DNA from: Gordonia zhenghanii
Lineage (GTDB): Bacteria > Actinomycetota > Actinomycetes > Mycobacteriales > Mycobacteriaceae
Reading direction: 5' to 3'
Length of the DNA stretch: 64,000 nucleotides
Assembly (NCBI RefSeq): GCF_021738965.1
Contig: NZ_JAKKOQ010000008.1
Span: 1-64,000, forward strand
Numbering within the stretch: the first letter of the stretch is position 1; every line of letters starts with the position of its first letter. Below, piece after piece: positions 16,414 to 25,465 of this stretch. The notes below the pieces were generated by a model. That model saw only the letters and a list, made by a program, of their open reading frames with translations, ran no database searches and had not been told where the DNA came from. Both the position numbers and the translations under genes were made by a program.

Positions 16414-16494
16414 GGGGTAACCAACTTCTTTCGTGTGGAACTCGCGTCGCGAGTCGTCGATTCGCAGACGTCGATGAGGACTGGTGGAACTTGT

Positions 16495-17796
<1,302 letters not shown>

Positions 17797-20169
17797 GTGC
17801 CTGCACAGCCCGGAGATGTGATCGCCGGATACCGAGTCCTCTCACTACTCGGCTCAGGAGGCATGGGCGATGTCTACGTCGTGGAACACCCACAACTAGA
17901 ACGCAAAGAAGCGATGAAGGTCATCTCCGTCGCAGGCGCCTCCAACCCCGACTTCCAACAACGCTTCGCCAACGAAGCACGCACCGCAGCCTCCCTGGAC
18001 CACCCCAGCATCATCACCGTCCACAGCTACGGCGTCGACGACACCAACAGCTCCGAGAAGACCGCAGGCCTGCCCTGGTTCACCATGAACTACCTCGACG
18101 GCCCCGACATCGCATCAACCCGACTGACCCCCGCCGAAACCATCAACGTCATCAACCAAGTCGCCGACGGCCTCGACTACGCCCACGCCCGCACCATCGT
18201 GCACCGCGACATCAAACCCGCCAACATCGTCATCACCCGCAACACCGACGGCACCCTGGCCCGCGCCGTCGTCCTGGACTTCGGCATCGCCAAACTCTCC
18301 AACTCACCACAACTGACCGCCATGAACTCCGTCGTAGGCACCATGGCCTACACCGCACCCGAGATCATCTCCGGCCAACCCGCCACCGCACGCTCAGACC
18401 AATACTCCCTGGCCTGCACCACCTACCAAGTCCTCACCGGACACGCCCCCTTCCAAGCAGACACCGCCACCGCACTGATGATGGCCCACGTCCAACAACC
18501 CCCACCACCACTCGGCCAAGCACGCCCCGACCTCGCCGCCCTGACCCCAGTGCTCACCCGCGCCATGGCCAAAGACCCCAACGCCCGCTACAACAACTGC
18601 CGCGAATTCGCCACCGAACTACACCGCGCACTCACCCAAACCAGCGCAGGCACCGCCACCGCCATCGCACCCACACCCACGCCACCACCACCGATGCCCC
18701 ACACCTCCAACCCCGGCCTCGGACCCAACCCAACCCCGCACCCCACACCCCACAACCAGTCCGGCCCCAACAACCCACTCGGCCCCCACAGTCAAAGCGC
18801 CCCATACAACCAAGGCGCCTACACCTCCAATCCCCAACAACCCGGATACAACCCCGCCATGGGACCCGCCGGAATGGGTTCGGGCGGCATGGGACCAGGC
18901 GGCCCCATCGGACCAGGACCCGCCCCCAACGGACCCTGGAACCCCGGCCAACCGACACCACCCAAGAAAAGCAAACGCAACCTCCTCATCACCCTCGCCA
19001 TCGCCGCCATCGCCATCATCGCCATCGCCGGAACCTCACCCCTCTGGTGGCCAAGCTCCAACGACGACGCCGGCCCGGCCGTCGCCACCGAGAATCTCGA
19101 GGTCTCGTTCGGCACATCGTGTTCCATCCGCGACGGTGAGCTGTACTGCTGGGGCGGCAACAGAGCGGGCCAACTCGGCGACGGCACCACCACCGACCGG
19201 GCGAATCCCGCCAAGGTGACCGGACTGACCGACGTCACCGGGGTGGCCGCAGGCGGATTCCTCGACGAACAGGATCGAATCACCGCGACGACGTGTGCCA
19301 TCGACGCAGGCGAGGCCTATTGCTGGGGCGCCGCCGGCGCAGGCCAGATCGGCAACGGGACCAAGGAACAGGGTCAACAGACGACGCCGTTCAAGGTCCC
19401 GAATCTGACGGACGTCACCGCGATCGCGAACAGTTACGCGGCTTCGTGCGCAGTGTCCGCAGGCGATGTCTACTGCTGGGGATACGGCACCACCGGCCAG
19501 ATCGGCAACGGTGCCACGACCGAGAACGTGCTCACTCCGACCAAGGTGCCCGGACTGTCGGACGTCAAGACTCTGGCAATGGGTTCGGGCTCTGTGTGTG
19601 CCGTCGACGGCGAATCGGACCTGTACTGCTGGGGCTCCAACCAGAACGGGCAGTTGGGCGACGGCTCGACGACTCAACGGAACGCACCGGTGAAAGTCAA
19701 CTCGCTCAAGAACGTCGAAGACGTCTCGATCGGCATGAGCCGGGACAGCGACAAGCGCCTCCAAATCGAGACGTGTGCCGTCGCCGACGGCAAGATCTAC
19801 TGCTGGGGTGCCGGACTCGGCACCGACTCGAGCCAACGTTCCGCGCCTGCGGAAGTGACCGGCATCGACGATCCGCAGCAGGTCTCCGTCGACGTCGACA
19901 CCGCATGTGTCGTGGACGGCTCCGGCGACGTGTACTGCTGGGGCAACAACATCAAGGGCCAGGTCGGCAACGGAACGACCACGTCCAACGACAAGCCTGC
20001 CAAGGTATCGGGTCTGCGTGACGTCGACGTCGTCAAGACCGGCGGAAGCACGACGTGCGCAATCACTGTCTCGAGCGAGATCTATTGCTGGGGCAGCAAT
20101 TCCAGCAAACAGGTCAGCGACTCCGAAGACTCGACTGGTTCGCCGACACCGGTCAAGCACGCTGCCTGA
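17797..20169 (+). CDS. transmembrane Ser/Thr protein kinase with seven RCC1-like extracellular repeats
   Basis: 790 residues. A Hanks-type kinase domain occupies about 1-275: glycine loop GSGGMG (17-22), Lys in EAMKVI, HRDIKPAN (136-143), DFG (161-163) and TAPE; all catalytic residues are present. A Pro/Gly/Asn/Gln-rich linker (about 285-390) leads to KKSKR and one membrane segment (about 395-417). Outside the cell lie seven repeats of Cys-x(8-12)-YCWG followed by N/GxGQLGDGTTT, the pattern of RCC1-type beta-propellers, with two cysteines per repeat that could pair. GTG start is set by GGAGG. Likely role: sensing an extracellular ligand and phosphorylating cytoplasmic targets; the ligand is unknown. 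Gln codons are almost all CAA up to about 19080 and mostly CAG after. Confidence 0.93.
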   Translation: MPAQPGDVIAGYRVLSLLGSGGMGDVYVVEHPQLERKEAMKVISVAGASNPDFQQRFANEARTAASLDHPSIITVHSYGVDDTNSSEKTAGLPWFTMNYLDGPDIASTRLTPAETINVINQVADGLDYAHARTIVHRDIKPANIVITRNTDGTLARAVVLDFGIAKLSNSPQLTAMNSVVGTMAYTAPEIISGQPATARSDQYSLACTTYQVLTGHAPFQADTATALMMAHVQQPPPPLGQARPDLAALTPVLTRAMAKDPNARYNNCREFATELHRALTQTSAGTATAIAPTPTPPPPMPHTSNPGLGPNPTPHPTPHNQSGPNNPLGPHSQSAPYNQGAYTSNPQQPGYNPAMGPAGMGSGGMGPGGPIGPGPAPNGPWNPGQPTPPKKSKRNLLITLAIAAIAIIAIAGTSPLWWPSSNDDAGPAVATENLEVSFGTSCSIRDGELYCWGGNRAGQLGDGTTTDRANPAKVTGLTDVTGVAAGGFLDEQDRITATTCAIDAGEAYCWGAAGAGQIGNGTKEQGQQTTPFKVPNLTDVTAIANSYAASCAVSAGDVYCWGYGTTGQIGNGATTENVLTPTKVPGLSDVKTLAMGSGSVCAVDGESDLYCWGSNQNGQLGDGSTTQRNAPVKVNSLKNVEDVSIGMSRDSDKRLQIETCAVADGKIYCWGAGLGTDSSQRSAPAEVTGIDDPQQVSVDVDTACVVDGSGDVYCWGNNIKGQVGNGTTTSNDKPAKVSGLRDVDVVKTGGSTTCAITVSSEIYCWGSNSSKQVSDSEDSTGSPTPVKHAA

Positions 20170-20176
20170 AACGGAT

Positions 20177-20211
20177 CGAACTCGGCCTCTCGACCCGGGC
20201 GGCCGAGTTCG
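20177..20211 (+). terminator. inverted repeat after the kinase gene
   Basis: Perfect 11-bp stem (CGAACTCGGCC / GGCCGAGTTCG) with a 13-nt loop, starting 8 nt after the kinase stop. No T-run follows, so it is either a weak intrinsic terminator, typical of actinobacteria, or an mRNA-stabilising hairpin. Confidence 0.55.
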
Positions 20212-20306
20212 GCCTGCGCGCATGGAATCGGGCAGTTGAACGACATGTCCGTTCTCGCCGCTTACCCTTTAGCTGACCGAAGTCGGCCATCTGAGAGGAC
20301 CCGAGA

Positions 20307-20442
20307 ATGTCTGCACAGCAGCGTCACCTGTGCGGTGACCGATGCTGACACCTACTGCTGGGGCACCAATTCGTCAGGCCAGCTCGGCAACCAGCAGGCT
20401 CCCGAGGAGAAGAGCGCGACGCCGGTCAAGGTGAGCTTCTGA
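20307..20442 (+). pseudogene. remnant of a second RCC1-type kinase gene (start fused to last repeat)
   Basis: At 20307 an ATG-TCT-GCA-CAG-CAG start, preceded by GAGAGGAC, mirrors the GTG-CCT-GCA-CAG-CCC start of the upstream kinase. Its frame ends after 13 codons. In another frame, about 20323-20442 encodes one RCC1-like repeat, VTCAVTDADTYCWGTNSSGQ, then a tail ending PVKVSF, closely like the last repeat of the neighbouring kinase. The simplest reading is a tandem paralogue that lost everything between its first codons and its final repeat by internal deletion. No intact product is expected. Confidence 0.7.
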
Positions 20443-20452
20443 CCGGCGCGGG

Positions 20453-21292
20453 TCAGGTGTTCTGGACTCGCGCGCTCGCGTAGAGGCAGATGGCACTCGC
20501 GGCCGCGAGGTTCAAGCTCTCCGCGCGTCCGCGAATCGGGATCGACAGTCGATGATCCGCGTCGGCCAGGACGTCGTCGGGCAGACCGTGCGCCTCGTTG
20601 CCGAACAACCACGCGTGCGGCGTGGACAACGTCGTGTCTGCGTCGTCGAGCGAGAGTTCGCCGTCCATCGTCGTCGCGACGAGCGCGACGCCCGCCGACC
20701 TGATCTTCCCGAGCGCTCCGGCGATGTCGGGGTCCCGCACCACCGGGATGTGGAAGACGCTTCCCGCCGACGCCCGGACACTCTTCGAGTTGTGCGGGTC
20801 GACGCTGTCGCCGAGGAGGAGCACGGCGTCCGCGCCCATCGCATCTGCGCATCTCGTCAGAGTCCCGACGTTGCCGGGTTCGCGGGGTTCGACGGCGACG
20901 ACGAGGAGTCGCGGGCCTGCGGCCAGGATCTCGTCCAGGGTGGACCACACGAGGTCGCAGACGGCGAACACTCCTGGCGAGGTGGTGGTCTCGGACAGCT
21001 TCGACGACGCCCGATCGTTCACCTGATGAACGGGGAGTCCGGCGTCGAGTCCGCGGCGCACGAGCGCGGCATGCCGCTCAGCGTCGCTCTCGCGTACGAG
21101 CAGACCGGTCGCGCGCTCGGTCGCAAGCGCAGCGTCCACCGCGTTGAATCCTTCGACGAGGAAACGGTTCTCGGAGCGACGGACCGATGCTCGATGAAGC
21201 TTCGTCAACGAAACGACCCGCGACGACCGTTCGGTGAGAACGTCCGTCGCGGGTCGCTGCGGTGACCGCGGTGCAGTGCGGCGGTCGGTCAC
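20453..21292 (-). CDS. tsnR: TrmH/SpoU family rRNA methyltransferase
   Basis: 279-residue SPOUT 2'-O-methyltransferase, matching M. tuberculosis Rv1644 (tsnR) in position next to rplT. It has an N-terminal RNA-binding substrate domain (RSENRFLVEGFNAVDAAL) and the knotted catalytic domain with EPREPGNVGTLTRCADA, LFGNEAHGLPDDV and the C-terminal IPIRGRAESLNLAAASAI. It presumably uses SAM to modify a ribose in 23S rRNA; whether it gives thiostrepton-type resistance cannot be told. GTG start at 21292. Both flanking genes on this strand are ribosomal, consistent with a translation operon. Confidence 0.9.
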   Translation of the reverse strand: MTDRRTAPRSPQRPATDVLTERSSRVVSLTKLHRASVRRSENRFLVEGFNAVDAALATERATGLLVRESDAERHAALVRRGLDAGLPVHQVNDRASSKLSETTTSPGVFAVCDLVWSTLDEILAAGPRLLVVAVEPREPGNVGTLTRCADAMGADAVLLLGDSVDPHNSKSVRASAGSVFHIPVVRDPDIAGALGKIRSAGVALVATTMDGELSLDDADTTLSTPHAWLFGNEAHGLPDDVLADADHRLSIPIRGRAESLNLAAASAICLYASARVQNT

Positions 21293-21334
21293 GACTCGCT
21301 CCGCTCAGCAGGCGAGATCATGACGTGCGTCCGC

Positions 21335-21715
21335 TCAAGCAGCAGGCGCGTTGACATCGGCGGGCAGTGCCGCACGCGCGACGTCGACGAGGCCGGTGAA
21401 GGCTGCCGGGTCGGTGATCGCGATATCCGAGAGGACCTTGCGGTCGACCTCGACGCCAGCGAGCTTCAGCCCCTGGATGAGGCGGTTGTAGGTGATGTCG
21501 TTCGCGCGCGCCGCAGCGTTGATGCGGGTGATCCACAGCTTGCGGAAGTCGCCCTTGCGCTGACGACGATCGCGGTACGCGTAGGTCATCGAGTGGAGCT
21601 GCTGCTCCTTGGCCTTGCGGTACAGGCGCGACCGCTGTCCGCGGTAACCCTTCGATGCCTCGAGTGTTGCGCGGCGCTTCTTCTGGGCGTTGACCGCCCT
21701 TTTCACACGTGCCAT
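21335..21715 (-). CDS. rplT: ribosomal protein bL20
   Basis: 126-residue L20, starting [19 protein letters not shown] and containing the conserved [16 protein letters not shown] and [21 protein letters not shown] stretches. L20 binds 23S rRNA early in 50S assembly. Third gene of infC-rpmI-rplT, 36 nt after rpmI. Confidence 0.98.
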   Translation of the reverse strand: MARVKRAVNAQKKRRATLEASKGYRGQRSRLYRKAKEQQLHSMTYAYRDRRQRKGDFRKLWITRINAAARANDITYNRLIQGLKLAGVEVDRKVLSDIAITDPAAFTGLVDVARAALPADVNAPAA

Positions 21716-21751
21716 TAGTCAGTAGTCCTTATACGTCGTGTCAGGGAAAGA

Positions 21752-21946
21752 TCAGCGGTTGAGCAGTCGCTTGATGCGCGGTGCGTCGTTCTCGCTCACA
21801 ACGGTGGTGCCGTCGAGGCGACGGGTGACGCGCGACGACTTGTGCTCGAGGAGGTGGCGCTTGCCAGCCTTCTGGCGGACGATCTTGCCGCTTCCGGTCA
21901 CCTTGAAACGCTTCGCGGTGCCCTTGTGGGTCTTGCTCTTCGGCAT
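21752..21946 (-). CDS. rpmI: ribosomal protein bL35
   Basis: 64-residue basic protein beginning [21 protein letters not shown] and containing [13 protein letters not shown], typical of L35. It lies between infC and rplT as in nearly all bacteria. Confidence 0.98.
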   Translation of the reverse strand: MPKSKTHKGTAKRFKVTGSGKIVRQKAGKRHLLEHKSSRVTRRLDGTTVVSENDAPRIKRLLNR

Positions 21947-22034
21947 GGTTTTCCTTAAATCAGGCGAACTCGGGCCGCGTCGGTTTCACCGGCGCATACT
22001 CGAGCCCGCTAGGTGCGGGAGTTCTTGTGTGGTC

Positions 22035-22583
<549 letters not shown>

Positions 22584-22847
22584 GGGGCCTCCTCGATAAA
22601 TGTGTACTCACGTGGCCGGCCAGGAGAACTGGCAGCTCGAGGAGATCGAGACCGAGCAAACACCGCCGTGCGCGGGGCCTCACCTTCTGCGATCGCTCGC
22701 TGGTGACGCTCCGTCGTCTCGCGACGGTGTGACCGGAACCGGACAACAACGAAGGCCTGCGGCCCTGCGTCGTACGGTGGGACTCGAGAGTTCCTCTTGC
22801 TACCCCGGCGTCAGCCGGAGCGGTCATGCTGTGAAAGTCTAACAGGC
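22584..22847. promoter_or_regulatory. infC leader and divergent promoter region
   Basis: 264 bp between infC (minus) and the DUF1844 gene (plus). It contains the AGGAGG ribosome site of infC at about 22588-22593 and, near 22835-22840, a minus-strand TAGACT that would make a good -10, implying an infC leader of about 240 nt. Several GC-rich inverted segments could fold, but I cannot assign a known L20-type leader. No gene is visible. Confidence 0.4.
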
Positions 22848-23249
22848 GTGAGCGCTAACTCCTATTCGACCGGCAGTCCCTCCTCCGACGACGCGCATAC
22901 GCACGTCGCACCCGGTGGGTCCACAGACGAGAACGTTCGCGAACTCGCAACAATTCCCGCGGTTGAGGTCACCACGCGTGCGATCGTCATGCTGATGAGC
23001 GCGGCGGCGGAGAAGATCGGCCCCGAGGCCGGCGGTGAAGCCGAGCACCAAGACCTCCCCGAAGCCCGTGCCCTGATCACTGCGCTCGGTGGCTTGGTCA
23101 CTGCAGCCTCGGGCGATCTCGGCCTGCACCGCAAGCCGGTCCTCGACGGGCTGAAGGCACTGCAGCTCGCGTTCCGCGAGGCGTCGTCCTACCCGGACGA
23201 GCCCGGCCAGGGCCCCGGAGAGAAGTACACCGGGCCGGTCAAGGACTGA
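22848..23249 (+). CDS. DUF1844 family protein
   Basis: 133-residue conserved actinobacterial protein of unknown function. The DUF1844 core runs from LATIPAVEVTTRAIVMLMSAAAEK to DLGLHRKPVLDGLKALQLAFREAS, two predicted helical stretches, flanked by disordered polar tails. GTG at 22848 is taken as the start; it lies close to the expected transcription start, so the mRNA may be leaderless. It is divergent from infC, a common arrangement in related genomes. Confidence 0.8.
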   Translation: MSANSYSTGSPSSDDAHTHVAPGGSTDENVRELATIPAVEVTTRAIVMLMSAAAEKIGPEAGGEAEHQDLPEARALITALGGLVTAASGDLGLHRKPVLDGLKALQLAFREASSYPDEPGQGPGEKYTGPVKD

Positions 23250-23310
23250 GAACAGCGACCCGGAGCTCGACAGTATCGGCGGATGCCTGGATCGCGTCTA
23301 CGCTAGCCGT

Positions 23311-23637
23311 ATGACGTATCCAGGAGCTGCGGACGGCGCCGACCGCGACGAGGCCGACTACCTCGACGCCGAGATCGTCGAGTCCTCGACGTCGCCCGAC
23401 TTCACGCCGAACGTGCACGCGCCGACAGTCGAGGACGTCACCGGCTACACCGAGTCAGGTGTTCCGACGTTCGACTTCGTGCGCGACAAGATCGAGCATC
23501 GCACCGCGACCGCAGACGGCGGACAGGTCCTCTCCGAAGGCGGGCGCGAGGCTGCCGAACTCGACGACGCGATGGCGAAACGGGACGAGGCCGCGAAGTC
23601 GAAGCTGGACGAGATCCGCAAGTCGATGGGCTTGTGA
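23311..23637 (+). CDS. small acidic conserved hypothetical protein
   Basis: 108 residues, rich in Asp and Glu, with no membrane segment or signal peptide. The first ~55 residues look disordered; the C-terminal ~45 (AAELDDAMAKRDEAAKSKLDEIRK) should form a charged helix, possibly coiled coil. A -10-like TACGCT at 23299-23304 stands 6 nt before the ATG, so translation is probably leaderless. It follows the DUF1844 gene by 61 nt. I do not recognise the family. Confidence 0.65.
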   Translation: MTYPGAADGADRDEADYLDAEIVESSTSPDFTPNVHAPTVEDVTGYTESGVPTFDFVRDKIEHRTATADGGQVLSEGGREAAELDDAMAKRDEAAKSKLDEIRKSMGL

Positions 23638-23701
23638 ATTCTTCGGCACTCTAATTCGTCCTGACGCCGAACCGGAGTGCCAGAGTCGTCGAACCGTCCA
23701 C

Positions 23702-24664
23702 TCACGCCCCGGTGAACGGCGGCACGGCGATGCACGGGACCGGTCTCGGATGTGCCGGGTCGAGTGCGTTCAGCACGAGTGCAGCACTGCGTCGGTTGGC
23801 GACGATCGACATGTGGTCCGAATGGTCGGCCGCACAGCCCTTCTGGACCGTGATGTTCGTGACGTCCGTTCCCGGCGGGCCATCGAGGATCCCCGAACTG
23901 TAGGGCGTGACGATCGTGTCGTGGCGGGTGACGATGTTCGTGTAGTGGACGCCGGGCAGGTACGGCGTCGGGAGTCGGACGGCCCGGTTGAAGTCGAGGT
24001 CGGCGGGCGGCGTCGTGCATTCCGGGCAGTCGGGCCTGGCAGGCGCCTTGACGCCCAACGACTTTCGAATCCGGCCGACCATGTCACCGAACTCGTCGTC
24101 TTGGTCGGGCCCCTGCCTCCAGTACGGCGCCAGGGACACGTATGCGTTCACGTGGCCGCCGCCGCCCAGGTACTTCATCCAATAGGTCGGGTGCTCAGTG
24201 CCCTGCGAGTGCCCGACGACGTCGAGTCGGTCCGAACCGGTCGACGCGAGGACTCGATCGGCGAAGACCTTGACCTGCCAGGAGCTGTCGACCTTGGGTC
24301 CGAGACCGCCGATGGCGGACGCCGGCCACAGCGTGCTGAGGGCCCCGTACGTCGGCGCGAACACGCAGTAGCCTTCGCGGACGAGGACGGCGGCTAGTGT
24401 CGCCCAGTTCGTCTGTCGGCCCCCACCTGTCCCGTGCACGAGCATCACCGGACGCGGATGCCTCGCCGACGGCGTACAACCGAAGTCGTTGGTGCCGGGC
24501 AGTGAGCCACCGGGATTCTGGAGTTCGGCCCGGATCCCGTCGAGGAAGTCGTAGGTGATCGGTGCGGCATCTGCGGGCGCCGGGCGGACCAGCGCCGTGC
24601 CGGTGAGGAACAGGACTGTGGTCGCCACGACGACGATGACCTTCGACGGCAGCGATCGACCCAT
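23702..24664 (-). CDS. secreted lipase/esterase (lipase class 2-like)
   Basis: 320 residues with a signal peptide (basic MGRSLPSK, hydrophobic VIVVVATTVLFLTGTALV, cleavage near ADAA). The mature part is an alpha/beta hydrolase: oxyanion segment MLVHGTGGG, nucleophile elbow GHSQG, and probable acid and histidine in TRHDTIVTP and DHSDHMSI. Pairs of cysteines (CPEC, GCTP, GCAAD) suit an exported protein. Similar enzymes hydrolyse triacylglycerols or other esters outside the cell. ATG at 24664 is preferred because it begins the signal peptide. Confidence 0.85.
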   Translation of the reverse strand: MGRSLPSKVIVVVATTVLFLTGTALVRPAPADAAPITYDFLDGIRAELQNPGGSLPGTNDFGCTPSARHPRPVMLVHGTGGGRQTNWATLAAVLVREGYCVFAPTYGALSTLWPASAIGGLGPKVDSSWQVKVFADRVLASTGSDRLDVVGHSQGTEHPTYWMKYLGGGGHVNAYVSLAPYWRQGPDQDDEFGDMVGRIRKSLGVKAPARPDCPECTTPPADLDFNRAVRLPTPYLPGVHYTNIVTRHDTIVTPYSSGILDGPPGTDVTNITVQKGCAADHSDHMSIVANRRSAALVLNALDPAHPRPVPCIAVPPFTGA

Positions 24665-24674
24665 GACCGTCAGG

Positions 24675-25445
24675 CTAGACGACCGACGCCAGCAGGACGA
24701 CCGTCTGGCCGTCGTCGCCAAGGACGATCCTCGTGCGGTACCCGTGCGACGCCGCTACCTCCTGCGCAGTCGCTGCCTGGCTGCGGTGCATCTCCAACGC
24801 CACGACCCCACCGCGCACCAGGTCATCGCCACGCACCAGGTAGTCGAGCGACTGCTCCAGCAGGAGACGAACGGTGTCGAGCCCGTCCGAGCCGCCGAAG
24901 AGCGCCCGCCGCGGTTCGTGGTCGGTGGCCTCGGCGGGCAGAAGCCGGGCCTGACTGTCCGGCACATACGGCGGGACGGCAGCGATGACGGCCACCCGAC
25001 CACGCACCCGCGGTGGCAGTGCCGCAAGCAACTCGCCCTCGTACACGTCGGCGCCGGGGACGTTGCGCCGTGCGAACGCGAGTGCGCGGCCCTCGACGTC
25101 GGCGAGCATCACCGGAGTCCGAAGCGCTCGGTCGCGGACCACCGCACCGATCGGAGCCACTCCGCAGCACGCTTCGACGACGACCGAGTCTCGATCAGTG
25201 ATCTGGTCGGTGACGACCTGTTCGACGACGACCTCGGCGAGCAGTAGCGATCGACGCCGCGGAACGAAGACGCCCGGGCCGACGTACAGGTCCAGTCCGC
25301 CGAACTCGACCCGGCCGACGATGTGCTCCAGCGGCTCCCCGACTGCGCGCCGTCGGACCCAGTCGTCGACCTGTCTGTCGTCGGCCGCCCATCGACGCAG
25401 GACGCGCGCCTCGTCGTCCGCGAACACGCAGCCCGCGGATCTCAA
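24675..25445 (-). CDS. HemK/PrmC-like methyltransferase
   Basis: About 256 residues, Rossmann-fold SAM-dependent methyltransferase resembling PrmC (release-factor glutamine methyltransferase). Seen: GEPLEHIVGRVEFGGL and VGPGVFVPRRRS, typical of PrmC N-terminal/linker regions, a SAM site VVVEACCGVAPIGAVV, and PPYVPDSQARLLPAEATDHEPRRALFGG, which matches the PrmC region after its NPPY motif. Here the motif reads VPPYVP, so the Asn that binds the glutamine amide is changed. The start is uncertain: TTG at 25445 is used, but homology continues upstream (LIDQVVAEL) to a CTG overlapping the uvrA stop. Confidence 0.75.
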   Translation of the reverse strand: MRSAGCVFADDEARVLRRWAADDRQVDDWVRRRAVGEPLEHIVGRVEFGGLDLYVGPGVFVPRRRSLLLAEVVVEQVVTDQITDRDSVVVEACCGVAPIGAVVRDRALRTPVMLADVEGRALAFARRNVPGADVYEGELLAALPPRVRGRVAVIAAVPPYVPDSQARLLPAEATDHEPRRALFGGSDGLDTVRLLLEQSLDYLVRGDDLVRGGVVALEMHRSQAATAQEVAASHGYRTRIVLGDDGQTVVLLASVV

Positions 25446-25465
25446 CTCGGCGACGACCTGGTCGA

